A stretch of 64,000 nucleotides of DNA from Rachycentron canadum (GCA_038496675.1 CM076648.1:16150546-16214545), one strand, 5' to 3'; shown: positions 12,501-24,229, numbered from the stretch's first letter. Notes: a model not told the origin generated them from the letters alone. Made by a program: numbers and translations.

Positions 12501-15500
12501 TGCACTGTCTGTGCCTACATACACCTACGCACCCACCTCAGGCACATACACACTGATGATGCAGCAATTGTGTTGTGTAGTGGCAAAAGAATAAATTAAA
12601 AACGAAGGAATGCGCTGACAACCATACACCTGAGGACTCAGTCAAACTCTTGGGAAAGCTCTGCGTCATCATACACCCAACAACTATGGTTTCAGGTTGG
12701 AGGAAGAAAAGTGTTAGCAAAAGGCTGCCATGGAAGTGTGCTGCACTATATTACCACTGTGGAATATGGAGGAGCAATATCATGTGAATGATGCACAAAC
12801 AAACCTGTCTGCCTTTTGTTCTCTTAAATCCTTTAAATTGCTAGGCCCATCACTAAACCAATGATTTACCGCAACACTCTATTCGCGCAAGTTTTATGTG
12901 GAGTTTGCCAAGATAGGGATTATCCTGCTGCTTTAAAGAGACGTTTTAAGATGATGGGGGATGACACCATGTTGTGAGAGGAAGTGTGAATAACAGGAGG
13001 CAGCACCTATCTTTGACTAAGAGTTTGGATGATGATTCTAATGCGAGGGGTTGCAGTCACGTTGCATTTGTGTCCTGCTACACCTGTGAGTGAGTGAGAA
13101 AAACAACCTTCTCCGGATTTCTGATTCCACTCCAGGCTCATTCCCCACAAAAACTTCCTTCGTCTGTCACATTCATCTACCTCTATCTGAATGAAAGAGA
13201 CACATCTGAGGTCAAACACAGAAGAGTTTAACGTCATAACCCAAACAGGCTTCTTTCACAGAAAACTAGCTTCAGACATGTGCGCTGCAACATTCTTCAC
13301 ATTCCTAAAGAGAGTTAACATAATGTTGCTTTACCAATTCCAGATGTCACACAACACACAAATTGGCTATATAAATACAAAAATATAGATAAATGTGTTT
13401 AAGTGTTGATGCCAGAGCAGTAGAACCTGAAAGTGAAATCTAAACAGGCAAATAAAGTCTTATTTAAAAAAAAAAAAAAAAAAAAAAAGAAGATATATAT
13501 AAATTTTTATTTTATTTATTTATTTTTTGTTTTCCATTGAGGTGTCAAGTCTCCCCTAAATGGGTCAGCAGAGAGATAGCATCAACACACAATGCCTGGG
13601 TTTTTCACCATGTTTGGAGCGTAAAAGGAGCCAGGGACAAATAAGCTAGTGTTTGTATATCCAGGAACTACTCGGTGCACAATGATATGAATGAGTGTGT
13701 TACCCTATAAGAGGATATCTTTATCAGTGAAACATCTCTCTGCCAGTTGGACTTCATAAGGCCATTGGCCTGTTTAGAAGTTTGTGTTTTGTTGTTGTTC
13801 TCCATTTGAATCATCCAGAGACAAGAAAAATGTCAGTGATCTGATGAACACACACGCGTCCATCTTATTAATAAAAGACAACTTTGGGAGCGTTAGCAGG
13901 CGTTACAGCATGCTGATGGGTGAGCATAAATGTGAACATGTTACATTACTCCATGGCTTCGTATGCTGTTGTGTAAAAATTCAGGGCAGTTAAGTTCACT
14001 CCATGAGGCAAGCACTAAAGCAGGACAATCCCCAGGCTACATTCAACTCTTAAAACCTTTATACTACTAACAGAATATGTACATATATAAGTGCTCTGAG
14101 AAATCAGAGAAATGTACATTTCAGTCTGTTCAAAGAACTAAAGTCACAAATGCTGCATTATTCACTTGTCAAATATCTACAGTACAGTAGGAAAGGAACA
14201 CTTCTTCCTTCCTTCTGTCCAACAACTTTCTCAGCACCAGCTGAGAAAGTTGTTGGACCAAAGAACAAAAGAACATCTTCTCCCAAATCTGTCAAAGGGA
14301 AAATGAGACATCATATGTAGGTCACAAGGTGCACAAATCTGGTGACTCTGGCAATGTGAAAATGGAAAACTAGATACAAATGTGTAGTTGGGACTACCAA
14401 GCTGAGTTCTTTTGTGAACATAAAATACCAGAATTGAATAACTTGAAATTTTCATCAGCAGATATAATCCTGTTCATAAATCAGATGACCGGAGTTAGGG
14501 CTCTCATTTGTGTTTTTTTTTGTTCGTTTTTTACCTGTAAGGTATGCTGGAGAGCAGAGCTACTCATCTTATTAGCAAGAGCTGTTTTGTCTGTGTGAAT
14601 GAGCAAAGTAGGCAGAGAGGAACGCTCTGTGGGCTCATCACAACAATGCCACCTGGGCTTTTATCGCAATAAACACGCTGCTCTACTAATGATGTCAGAA
14701 GGTCAAAAAAAAGCGAGGCCAGGTTTGTCTTCAGATGCTGTGGCATTCAATAACCTAGACTCTGGGATCCCTGCTGAGTGGGATAGTCTGATACTGAAAT
14801 GCTTTGTGGCATTAATGAATGAATTTATTGATTAAGTTCATCAGCCGACTCAGCTTACCAGTGACTAAATGTAAATGCGTTTTTATTGTCAGCATTATTC
14901 ATCCATTAAAGGTTAGTCTAATTTCATCTTTATTAGACATCATAATGCAGAGAACAGTACATGTTGGGAGGAATGGATAAATAAATCATTCAACACTACT
15001 GTATTTTACTTAATTTGATTATTAATTTTAATTCTACATTCTAATTTTACAGTAATTTCTACCAATTTGAAGAACCCTAAGCCACACAAAATGTGAAAAT
15101 CGTTCAAATGAAACTGAGAAAAGTCCTGAAAAGCTAAAAAAAAAAAAAAAAAAAAGTTATTATTTCATTTATTTATTTAATGTTTTAGTCCCTTTTAATC
15201 ATCTCAGATGTTTTGGCACCCATGTGTCCAAAAAGAATCAGTGGAATAAATAAAGAATAAAAAAAATAATTGAAAGATTAATCATTTCATAAAATATTCA
15301 TTAGCTGCTGCCTAATTTTGTTGTTATTCTACATGGTAGCTATGATGGTATTACATTATATGGATGACATGTTTTGTGTCTGTTTCAACTGTCATTATTG
15401 ATAACCTTCATTATTACTTCCAGTTATTTGGCAGTAAACCTAACTGTACCTCATGCCAGTGTAGTTCATTAAAGTAGCAAGGGAGACAGTATCCCATGCA

Positions 15501-18141
15501 ACAAAGGCAGCAGGCCAGACTCAAACCAGCAACCACAGCAGGTCCCTCTCCACCACACTGAGGCGATAGGACGCAGAGCCAAACTTAATCTGAGAGCTCG
15601 CAGGAAAAGGAAGTGAGGAAGTCTCCACAGAAGCACAGCATGGCAGCAGATGGCCTCCTAGGCCTCAACCATCTGGTGAGGAGACATCCAATCCGCCGTC
15701 TGTCTGTCCCCTTTCATTTACCCATGATTCTTCAACAGTAAGACATGCTTCTACTCCCCTACTACACCTCTACAACCATGCTTTCCTGCCATCAGCCACA
15801 GACAGAACTCAATCGGATTAGGTTTACAGTCCACTCTCCTGCCTGGGCAGCAAAGAGACGCACAGCCACGTCACATGTCACACAGCCTAATCAATGAATG
15901 CTAAGCCTTTAGCTGTCACTCTCTGACCAGCCTGGAGATTATCATCTATCCATGTGTTAGGGCTGCTCCCAGCATGACTACTTTAAATAGCAATATGCTG
16001 ATTGTATTGCTGCCTGTGTGACTGCTTATTCAGTGAGAGGGTGTTTTAGGACAGTCCAAGCTTTATTTTGGGGAGCGCTTTGGCTGTGAATCTGTACTTA
16101 AATATACAATGACCATCACTTTCTTTTCCAATGTTATACCGATAAATTTTCTCAGCTTCTTTAAGTTCAGCAATCTTAACTTGTACATTTAATTTATTGG
16201 GCATACTATGCACATACACTGTTATAATATGGACTATAATACAGCACTGAGCTCATAAATCATGTGGAAACTATGTGATCAATAGCAGATCTGTTAAGGG
16301 TAGTAATTGATCACATGATCAGAGTTGACCAAGGTAAATATGAAGGGTGTGTGTGTGTGTGTGTGTGTGAGTGAGAGACTTAATCTATAGCTCCATTTAG
16401 GGGCTAAGAGCTTCAGGGACAAAAGGACACTTAAATCCTTAAAAAAAATAAATAAATAAAAGAATCTATAGTTACACGTTTATCTTTATTGACTAGTCAC
16501 TTAGGGAAGGACACATTGCATTATAACTGAATTTAAATCAGGGTGATTCTTACCCAATTAAGCACGGATGTGACTACTTAAAGTCAATTTGGAAGAACAG
16601 CCAACAAAAAAAGAATGAAACATTTGTCTCATTTCAACTTCTCAGTCTAATTTTATGGTTTTCTTTGCCTTATGTGAGACTCAAATATATTTTGGTATTG
16701 GACAAAACAAACTATTAAAGAATCTCACCTCTGGCACTGATAACTCATTTCCGTACTTTTCTGACAACAGTACTGAAAAAACTTTTTGCTTTTAACATTT
16801 AGTTCATATTTGAAGTGACTTAAAGCTAAAGTATCAATTTACTTGTGGTTCCAGTTTGTCAGTTGTGAATATTTAGTAGTGCCTTGTACGATTAATATAT
16901 TTTGGTTGGTATCTACAACTCTCAAGCACTATGAAGACTTCACTTCAATGAAATTGAAATTAGTTAAATCATTCCATACCCTGAACAGTGTTCACCTGTC
17001 AAGTGATACTACATACTGGCACTGACTGAAACCAGGGAACTGAAAAAGGAAACTTGTTGCCATGATGTCAGTAGGTGTGACCTCATGCCTTGGATTGGAA
17101 TAGCTACCATCCTGCTGCTGGGCCAGTTTTATGACAACATGGACGTCTCTCAGTTTCAAACCTGCTGGGTGAGTATGCCATAGTCTTGAGGAGTCATTAG
17201 GACTGTTAAACTAGTTTTGTAGACATTTAAAAAGAACACAGATCTGCTCAGGGAAAGAGCACTGTGGTACTTTACTTAATTACTCAACCCTCATATTTTT
17301 ATGTGAACCAAAGTTTCTTAATGTCCTAAATGTAAGCATTTATTAGGTTTACATTGACTATTCAGATGCCGGTTTAACTTAAAAAGAAATGAATCAACTT
17401 TGGCTGGTTACTGTGATATGTGAGCCAAATGACACAAACAGGATCAGCAACTTTCCAGAGACAACTCAAATGTAGTTGTGATGGAAACTCATGATTGCTT
17501 AACTATGAAATTGAGCTACAAGTAGACATTCATACCATAGTAGACTGTGAAGGCAAAATAATAATCTGTATCCTGTAAACAACTGTGGGAATACACCTCT
17601 ACATCCAGCAGTGTGGACAACACACTCTTAACTATACACACTCCCAGAAGTACCATCTCTCCTGATTAGTGGGCAGTGCTGACTGACACCTTCACAACAT
17701 AGTCTTCTCAAAATCATATTCCTGCAGACCAATGAGGAAGAAATTAAGTATTCAAAGAGGAAATAAACGGATACATGTGAAATCTTGCACATATACTAAA
17801 TAAATGCATAACTAGAAATATGGCATCAAGAATTTTGTCACATGAAATCACAAGATAGAGTCGCATCTTAAATTTCTCACAATGCCAAATCATTTGGCTG
17901 TAATATAGTAAATTGTGGTCTTCCTCAGTTCCCAACACGCACAGGAAAGCCTTGAGGGAACAGCGACAATTATAATCAGATTTATTCAAATGCTTGACAG
18001 GTGAAGTAGACAGTTGTAGAGGTATTTGTGCCGTTTTTTTGTTTTTTTTTTCCACCGCACACACACGCACAACATTTCAGCCAGTGCAGGTGTCATAAGA
18101 GACGCTCTGAAGGGCAGCGCTTTCTGGATTACTCACCCCAT
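6550..18141 (-). CDS. homer2: homer2, 5' coding exons 1-2 of Homer scaffold protein (partial, continues off the left edge)
   Basis: Homer proteins are postsynaptic scaffolds. Their N-terminal EVH1 domain binds PPxxF motifs in group I mGluRs, IP3 receptors and Shank; a C-terminal coiled coil, not in this window, multimerises them. Exon 1 supplies only five coding bases (18137-18141, ATGGG) before a strong GTGAGT donor. Exon 2 is 6550-6706. Joined, they encode 54 residues starting MGEQPIYTTRAHVFQID and ending IISVDGSK, the first half of the EVH1 domain. The stretch VPASKQAVTVSYFYD and the later NSYRIISVDG fit my recollection of Homer2 better than Homer1. Neighbours ramac, btbd1 and tm6sf1 support HOMER2 by synteny with human 15q25. 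The start ATG has G at -3 and +4. Intron 1 is about 11.4 kb. Exon 3 is not visible in 1-6549, so intron 2 exceeds 6.5 kb. The exon 2 donor runs straight into a TG repeat. The exon 1 call rests on splice phase and the family's short first exon. Confidence 0.9.
9152..9925 (+). mobile_element. Internally deleted Tc1/mariner-like DNA transposon remnant
   Basis: The ends form imperfect terminal inverted repeats: TACACTTACCAAGCACTT at the left, and the reverse complement of the right end reads TACATTCATCAAGCACTT. The interior from about 9300 translates, with stops and frameshifts, into the second half of a Tc1-type DDE transposase: a DEDWESIAWSDDSGFLL-like segment, then WRQQHES, then a region resembling the KAPCHKAK...SNWF...NEF...LKWP part of the family. 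The N-terminal DNA-binding half is missing; sequence jumps from the 5' non-coding part to mid-transposase near 9285-9300. At about 770 bp it is roughly half the length of a full Tc1 element. It is a dead copy inside homer2 intron 1. Confidence 0.82.
10419..10449. repeat. Perfect 12-bp inverted repeat, 7-nt spacer
   Basis: Arms 10419-10430 (CTTCCAGTGGAT) and 10438-10449 (ATCCACTGGAAG) are exact reverse complements around an AT-only 7-base spacer. It lies in homer2 intron 1, about 500 bases from the Tc1-like remnant. Confidence 0.9.
10590..10985. mobile_element. Possible truncated non-autonomous DNA transposon
   Basis: Begins with CTGGTCAAAATTATTGGCAC, which resembles the terminal inverted repeat of a common class of fish Tc1-like and derived elements. 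The body is AT-rich with a poly-C run at 10772-10786. I could not find the matching opposite end, so the boundary is a guess and the assignment tentative. Confidence 0.4.
10772..10786. repeat. Poly-C run
   Basis: Fifteen uninterrupted C residues in homer2 intron 1 (G-run on the homer2 transcript). Confidence 0.95.
11674..11696. repeat. Poly-A run
   Basis: Twenty-three uninterrupted A residues in homer2 intron 1. It may be the tail of an old retroposed insertion, but no body is recognisable upstream. Confidence 0.9.
14217..14258. repeat. Perfect 19-bp inverted repeat with 4-nt loop
   Basis: Arms 14217-14235 and 14240-14258 are exact reverse complements (19 of 19) separated by ACCA. The left arm is GTCCAACAACTTTCTCAGC. 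Outside the arms a weaker pyrimidine/purine complementarity continues for about 15 bases. It lies in homer2 intron 1. The loop is short for a microRNA precursor, and no known microRNA is recognised. Confidence 0.92.
16347..16369. repeat. GT microsatellite
   Basis: Perfect GT dinucleotide repeat, then GA-rich sequence, in homer2 intron 1. Confidence 0.95.
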
Positions 18142-18650
18142 TGCCGTGGACTTGAGGAGCAACTCCTTTCTAAATGTCGATTTTATTGGCAGTCGATTGA
18201 GAGGAAAATAATCTTTAGAAGCGCAGTCAAAGTCCACAGATGATTAGTGGTCCAAAGAGTTAATTTCCCGTGTGCCAGCTACGAACAAGTCCTCTGGCTG
18301 CTGAGAGGCAACTGAAATATGAGAGCACTTCTTCGCTAAACTCGATTCACCGGGTTGTCAGGCTCAGTCTCACAGAACCCCGGTCATTTCAGGAAGTTTT
18401 TTCTCTTTGCCTGTTTGGTTTTCCTCTTCACATGCGCGTCAGAATAAATCCCACTTGGTGATAGCTTCCCCCTCACTGTCCTCAAACAATCGGCGCTGAT
18501 GAATTAAGTTAATGTTTGCATTTCCCTGCTCGCTCGCTGCACAGACTTTCTTCATCCACAACGGGATTGTGTTTCATATGAAGGGCGGCAGCAGCAGCGG
18601 CAGCAGCAGCGACACGGAGCGGCTTCCACCTGCTCACGCTTCTGCCAGAG
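18142..18650 (-). promoter_or_regulatory. homer2 5' leader and promoter region, with CTG/CCG tract
   Basis: Sequence upstream of the homer2 ATG on the minus strand. It contains a GCN-type tract at 18585-18610 that reads as CTG/CCG repeats on the homer2 strand. Local GC content rises compared with the intron. The transcription start is not determinable here; I infer that most of this span is 5' leader or core promoter because the ramac unit begins only a few hundred bases further right. Confidence 0.5.
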
Positions 18651-18859
18651 CCACCCACTCTTTTTATTAAAAAAAAAAAAAAAATCTGCGGTGTTGTCTG
18701 CGGTAGTTGTCAGTTTGAGTTTTACTCACTTATAATTCAAACCAACACTGATAAACAACCGACATTGACGACAGTTTTTTTCCCCTAAATTCAGGTGAAG
18801 GCTACTTACATGTTTCGGGCTCCCAGCAGTTGGCACTTTCTCCTAAATCAAGCCAAGTA

Positions 18860-19110
18860 ACGCTTACGGTGAATTTATGCCCTCAGCTGCGACACTCGTT
18901 AGCATCTCCAGCTAAAAGGCGTCTCTGTAACTTTTAAAGTCGACGGTCGCGACGCGGTTTGATATCGAGGCAGTTCAGTTTCTAACTGTCAGGTAACGGC
19001 CATCAATCAGTGGCAGGTGTGCGCGTTCCCGGAACCAATAACAGGCGTTCGTTCGTTTCCAGGGGAAGAATTTCAGCGACGCACAGTCACAAGGATTTCG
19101 CTTAAATCGT
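18860..19110 (+). promoter_or_regulatory. Shared homer2/ramac promoter area and ramac non-coding exon 1
   Basis: A CpG-containing stretch lies between the two divergent genes and has a CCAAT box at 19036-19040. A plausible ramac leader exon ends around 19112, where TTTCAG is followed by GTACTAAT. A second possible donor lies near 19163. The ramac ATG is in the next exon, so exon 1 is non-coding. Confidence 0.45.
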
Positions 19111-19404
19111 TTCAGGTACTAATGTGCGACTGAAGTTTAAATACATTCACGTCCTGTTGCAGGTGTGTTTTCAATGCGTTTAGCGTTAATTGTGATTTAA
19201 TTTAATTTTCTTAGTTGTCTGTATCTTCGTGTAATGTCACTTACATCCACATCAGCCGAGCTTTTATTTTGGCCCACATGGGGAATTTGTTTAGTTTCAG
19301 AAATATCCGCCTCTACACAGATTGAACATTTATAGCCGTGCTAGCAGTTTTGTCGTGATAACCAGTGCTTGACTGATTTTTATTTTTTATTTTTTTTCTA
19401 CAGA

Positions 19405-20523
19405 ATGACCGAGACTACGGAAAACCTGCAGACGTACGAGGAGCTGTTTGCCCAGAGATTTTCATCAGAAGACCATGAGTATCAGCGATACTTGAACCGT
19501 CCAGCTGACCCCCCACTCATTGTCGAAGGCTGGAGAGGTCGTTCAGGAGGAAACCAGCGAGGCAGGGATAACAGGTGCTGTAACCTCAGGTCGCAAAAGG
19601 GTTGCAATGATTATCAAGAATCTTTTTCAATGGGTCATTTCCATCACATTCTCAAACTCTAAGTTCAAGTCTTCAGTTTTGTCTAACCAGTAGTATTAAA
19701 AAATAAAGCTCTTCACTTTACAGCAATATTAAGAGAAGAGCAGCCAATCGTCACATTGGAGAAGATAATATACAGTATATAGTGTAAATCACTGTTCTTT
19801 GCTTGGAAAATTAACAAATTATTTCATTTACCAGAGTAGTTGCCAATCAGAAATTGTTATAAACCAATTAAGTAATCAACTAATCCTATCTAGATCAGAC
19901 ATAACTGAAACTTAATTTTCAACCCATGTGTTGCCTGACTGGTTGTGCTTTGCTGTGATCTGGCATCTCCACAATTGCTTTGAGTGTCGAATTATCATAA
20001 TGCCTGGAGCAATGAAATTAAAACAAAACCTAATGATTCATAGTTTTAATAAAAGCTCAACTGGTAACATGGGACTCTATACAACTGTTTTAACTGGCAA
20101 AGTAGTAGGCCACACATTGCTTCAATTCGTACAATAGCATACCATTTGCTTTAAGTATCATTTGAAATAAAGGCATAACAGCCATTTATCTCTTTATCCC
20201 TTCAACGTTACAATCACATTTTTCCAGACCAAGTCTTAGCTCTTCCTTCTCCAAACATCAGCATCCGTTGTTGAAGACTGAATGTTTATTAATGTCTTTC
20301 TCCATCTAGGTACCAGGATAGTCGTGGGCATGGAGGTCGTGGGTGGGGAGGAGGCCGTGGTTGGGGTGGAGACCGGGGCTGGAGAGGGGACCATCGTGAG
20401 CAGCAACATTGGCGTGACAGAGACAGGCACTGGGGGCATGGGAGTGGTTATCAATCAGGCCCACCAAGCTCCAACCAGGGATACAACTCCCATTATCAGA
20501 GACCACATTATGACCGTTATTGA
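19405..20523 (+). CDS. ramac: ramac, RNA guanine-7 methyltransferase activating subunit (RAM/FAM103A1)
   Basis: RAMAC binds RNMT in the nucleus, activates mRNA cap N7-guanine methylation and helps recruit RNA. Coding exons are 19405-19574 and 20310-20520 (stop 20521-20523), giving 127 aa against about 118 in human. The N-terminus (MTETTENLQTYEELFAQRF, then EDHEYQRYLNRP, then PPLIVEGW) matches the RNMT-activating segment of the family. GGNQRGRDNR starts the arginine-rich RNA-binding part. The C-terminal exon is dominated by RGW/GGGRGW repeats and ends HYQRPHYDRY, consistent with the RNA-binding Gly/Arg/Tyr tail. The ATG lies one base inside exon 2 (acceptor CAG at 19401-19403). Poly-A signals AATAAA are at 20724-20729 and, for a longer 3' UTR, 21095-21100. 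The gene is head to head with homer2. WHAMM, which separates the two in human, is not present. Confidence 0.93.
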
Positions 20524-20723
20524 TCTCTAATCTCTCAGGTGTTGTTGGTATTTCTAGTATTCAGTCTTGAAACTTGCATTGCAATATCATATTTGCAACT
20601 TTTTTTTTGGTGTGGCTCTCAGCCAGAATGTTGTAAGCAATATATCAATGTTAATGTTTTTCAGTCCATCATTGTAAATGTATGGCACTTCTTTAGTTTT
20701 GTTTTACAGTTTTGTCTGAATTT

Positions 20724-20729
20724 AATAAA
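20724..20729 (+). terminator. ramac polyadenylation signal
   Basis: AATAAA about 200 bases after the ramac stop. A second AATAAA at 21095-21100 could serve a longer transcript. Confidence 0.6.
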
Positions 20730-23229
20730 AGGGAAATACTAAATTTAAATAATAATGTCACAAAAACAGTCATTTTTACCCATATTGCTTCATATTGCTC
20801 AGACTTGTATTAATATTTCTCATTACATTTGGGGAAGTACTTGGTTTTCAATATTGGAAGAGATATGTGGACTGTTATATTGTTTCTTATTTTAACTGGG
20901 AAATATCCCTTGGGGGTCGTTTCCTGTCGAGATAGTTTTAACACCATTTCTTTTCACTTGATATATTGTTATGAATTATACAGTACAGTATTGTTCCAAA
21001 GGGTGAATATAAATTTCCAGAGAAAATCTATTTGTAATGTAGCTTTATTTTTCTGTGTTGCATTGCTTCATAAGGATGTAACTGAACTGGTGTCAATAAA
21101 TGTGTATTTTCTTAATGAGTGGTTTCTATTTTGTGACGGTATGGGGCTCCACATTTTTTAGCAAAACTGAACAGCATTGGTCCAAATCAGCACACCAACA
21201 TTAGCATTCTAGACATAGGGATACAGCAATCAATATTGCTCAATCAGTGTGATTCTTATAAAGGGGAGATTGGGTATAATTTATGATTTGACCAATTCAC
21301 ATTAAAACAGTTTCTTTGTCCATGTTACAAAATTCAGGAGCACTGGTGAAGAATAAATATTGGTTGACACTGTGAGTTGGAGCATTGGAATAGGAGAGGA
21401 GCAGTTAGATTGGAGAAATCAAAAGGTAGATTTTATTAATTTTGTTGATTTATTTATTTTTGGGTGAAATATTGGATTCCCTCCTCAAGTTAGTAAAAAT
21501 CATTTAATTAAAACAGATGGAAGAAAAACACACACAACAAAACACAAATTGCTCACAACTAATGTTCATAGTAAGCCCTAATGTGACAAGGGGTGAAAAG
21601 TTGATTTTTTTTTTAGTTTTATAGAGGGTATCTGCAGATTGCTTTAAAAGCATGTTATCAGTTTCCTATTATTATTTGAAAAATATGTTATTAGGGAATG
21701 TTATTTTTGTAAATAAATTCATGCCCTTGGTAAAAAAAAAAAAAAAAAAGCTGGGCTTTACCAACCATACTGACATTTATTGATATCAGTCATCATTCTG
21801 TGGTAATTTTGGAGGAGGGCCCTCAAACTTCTTGCTACAAGCAGAATTGGCCAGTTATTGTTTTATGTTGTGTTAAGACTGTAAAAATTGTCTCTCTATT
21901 TCAAATTTGATATTTAGTGCTGCACACCTTGAGAACATGTCAATTTTAGCTGCTCTGTCATACAGTGGTTTTGGGTGAGTGAAACTTTTCATGGGTATGG
22001 TCTAGGCTTTGAAGGCATTACATTTAAATTAAATGTTTTAACACTGGTCCACAGCATGTGTTCAATTGACCCCATTGAAGGGAATGACCTGACCTGCTTG
22101 GTACTGAGATTGTCTAATTTCAAATTGTGACATATATTAAATTCACTCTGATAAATGTTATGTTAACCCAACTGCAGTTTTCCCTCACATTTTTAACTCA
22201 AAGTTTCAAACTCTTATTTTAATACATTAAGAATGATCTTCAAATTTCCTGGTTTGCTCACAACAAACCAGAAATTTAATTACATTTCACTGTCTCAGCC
22301 TTTAATATCAGTTTATTATCAGTAGATGGCAATGTCAATAGATGGCACATTAAACCAGATGGCTTGAACAACTGTAGCTACTGTGTGGAAAGCAGCATTC
22401 ACAGTAAGTGGCTCAGAGGAAGCCTAATAGTTCACATTCTGAAAAGCAACTGAAATATTTATGTGCATCATTAATACATTATTGCTACATGCATCAGTGG
22501 CTATGGCATATGTAGCTCATTGCCTAAAGATGTGTCAGTACTTGCGTATCTCAGACGATTCACAACAGATCTCAGTCAAGTACTAAAGGGCGACTTTGAA
22601 CACATGACCCACACCACTGATCAACAACACAAGCAGAAACCCTCAGCATTGTTTTATCACTGCCTGAATGCCATTCTGTGGTTTCTGTTTATGGCCATGG
22701 TGAAGATGGGGTTAACAGTTCAGTTGGGCTACAGCAGTGCAATCAGCTGTGATGATAAGGGAGTGAGGGTGGAGGTGGGGGGGCTGAAGCTGGCACATTG
22801 CAGGGAAGGCTGCTATCGCCACTGTAATCAGTTCAGATTAGAGAAACTTCATCCTAGTTAGCTGCATCTTCACAGAGCAGGGATGGACTAGACAGAGACA
22901 GTGACAGTTACTGTAAAGAAGGGAATTTAACACTTGTACTTAGGTGGCATGGAAAAGGATTAGCAGGTTAAATTATTGTCTAGGAAATTTACACCACTAT
23001 AAATTTTACAGTTAAACAATTTTGGAAACATCTCTCTCGTGTCTGCCAATTCAATATGAAGCTACAGCTGGAGCCTAGTTGGCTTCAGTTATGACAAATA
23101 TTGTGACAAAATGAGCAGGCCATCACCTCTAAACCTTAAAAAAGAATTAACTTGTTCACATGTCATATTGCTTAATTCATACAAAACATGTATTTACATG
23201 CCAACATGTAAAAACAACACTCAGGTTAA

Positions 23230-23900
23230 GTGGACCACCTGGAGTGAATAAGCACTTCTGAAAATGTCAAACTATTTCTTTAAGGTCAGGTTATGGCTCA
23301 TGAAGATGAATTTAGCAGTGGCTCAATGCCATGAGCCAATTGTTTGGTCTGTTGAGTCCACCAGTTTGATCAAGAAAGCAACATCTCAACAACTGTCTGA
23401 TGGGTCATCATTAAATTTTGTACAGGCATTTATGGTCCTCAGAGGACGAATCCTATTGACTTTGGTGACCCACTAACCTGTCCTCAAGTACCACTATGGT
23501 TCATCTTTGTGGTTTTGAGTGAGATGCCTTGATGAGCATTTGATGGATTGTCATGTTAAACTTGGTGCACACATATTAATGTCCCCTACAGGAGCAATTG
23601 TAATTGGTAATTTAGTGATCTCCTATAGTTCCACCATTTGTGGTTCTGACACAAATAATGTCAGGTTTGGTAACTTTTAATCCATCAGGTCAAAATTTAA
23701 ATGTTTTTGTGCAAATACCAGTAAAACTAATTATATTTCTCAGCAGTTTCAGTTGAAACAAATGTGTAAGTGGTAAACAAATGTTAGCATGCTAACACAC
23801 TGTACTAAGATGGTGAACATGACAATTAGTGTGCTAGGCATATCATTGTGACTATTAGCATGCTAATGTTAACCTAAGTGCAACCTCACAGTGTATAGCA
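23230..23900 (+). repeat. Degenerate dispersed teleost repeat with internal duplication
   Basis: Two divergent subunits follow one another. Each reads approximately as a 'tc(a/g)acaactgt(c/t)tgatgg...' start, a 'aaattttgtacaggcat' or 'aacttggtgcacacat' middle, and 'gactttggtgaccc'. They are followed by a tail rich in 'gttagcatgctaac' motifs (23785-23870). From memory of fish genomes this resembles a very common interspersed repeat. I cannot name its class. Confidence 0.6.
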
Positions 23901-24229
23901 TGGCTGTAAACTAGCTCATTCTTTTGTCATTTTTTTAAATGTTAAAACTACATCTCAAAACCCACTTTGAATTTTATTAATTAAAAAAAAAAAATTTAAG
24001 TAAAGTGGAATTGGTACACAGCCAATATTAGCTGCTAATATTAGCTGTCCCTAGGGTGAGATACACTGACATGCTCCTAAAATCCTCTGGACCAAGACCC
24101 CGTGTAAGGTTCACATAACCTCCAAAACTAATCCATTGGCTAACACAGAGCATTGAATTTATCTTACTCATTTACTGCAGCCATCTCCTTAATGAAGTAT
24201 AACACATTTGGATTTCTGGGTGAATACAT

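Larger units (their letters stand above)
6707..18136. other. homer2 intron 1, no gene seen
   Basis: About 11.4 kb between homer2 coding exons 2 and 1. It holds a deleted Tc1-like element (9152-9925), a possible second transposon fragment (10590-10985), two perfect inverted repeats (10419-10449 and 14217-14258), poly-A runs (11674-11696, 12351-12367, 13465-13488, 15139-15159), a poly-C run and a GT microsatellite. No open frame in it looks like a conserved protein. First introns of this size often hold enhancers, but none can be identified by reading alone. Confidence 0.6.

Noticed and set aside
14217..14258. Reading the perfect hairpin as a microRNA gene
   Set aside because: Four-base loop and short stem do not fit a standard precursor, and neither arm matches a microRNA I know; kept only as an unexplained structure.
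18801..18830. Alternative homer2 first exon ending ACAT before a GTAAGT donor, which would give a Met-Glu-Gln-Pro start
   Set aside because: The donor is strong and the phase works, but the family start is Met-Gly-Glu-Gln-Pro. The exon end at 18137 (ATGGG before GTGAGT) reproduces that exactly, so it is preferred.
22520..22861. Plus-strand frame of 113 codons
   Set aside because: No similarity to a known family, no splice support, and it sits in a repeat-bearing intergenic region; length is within chance expectation.
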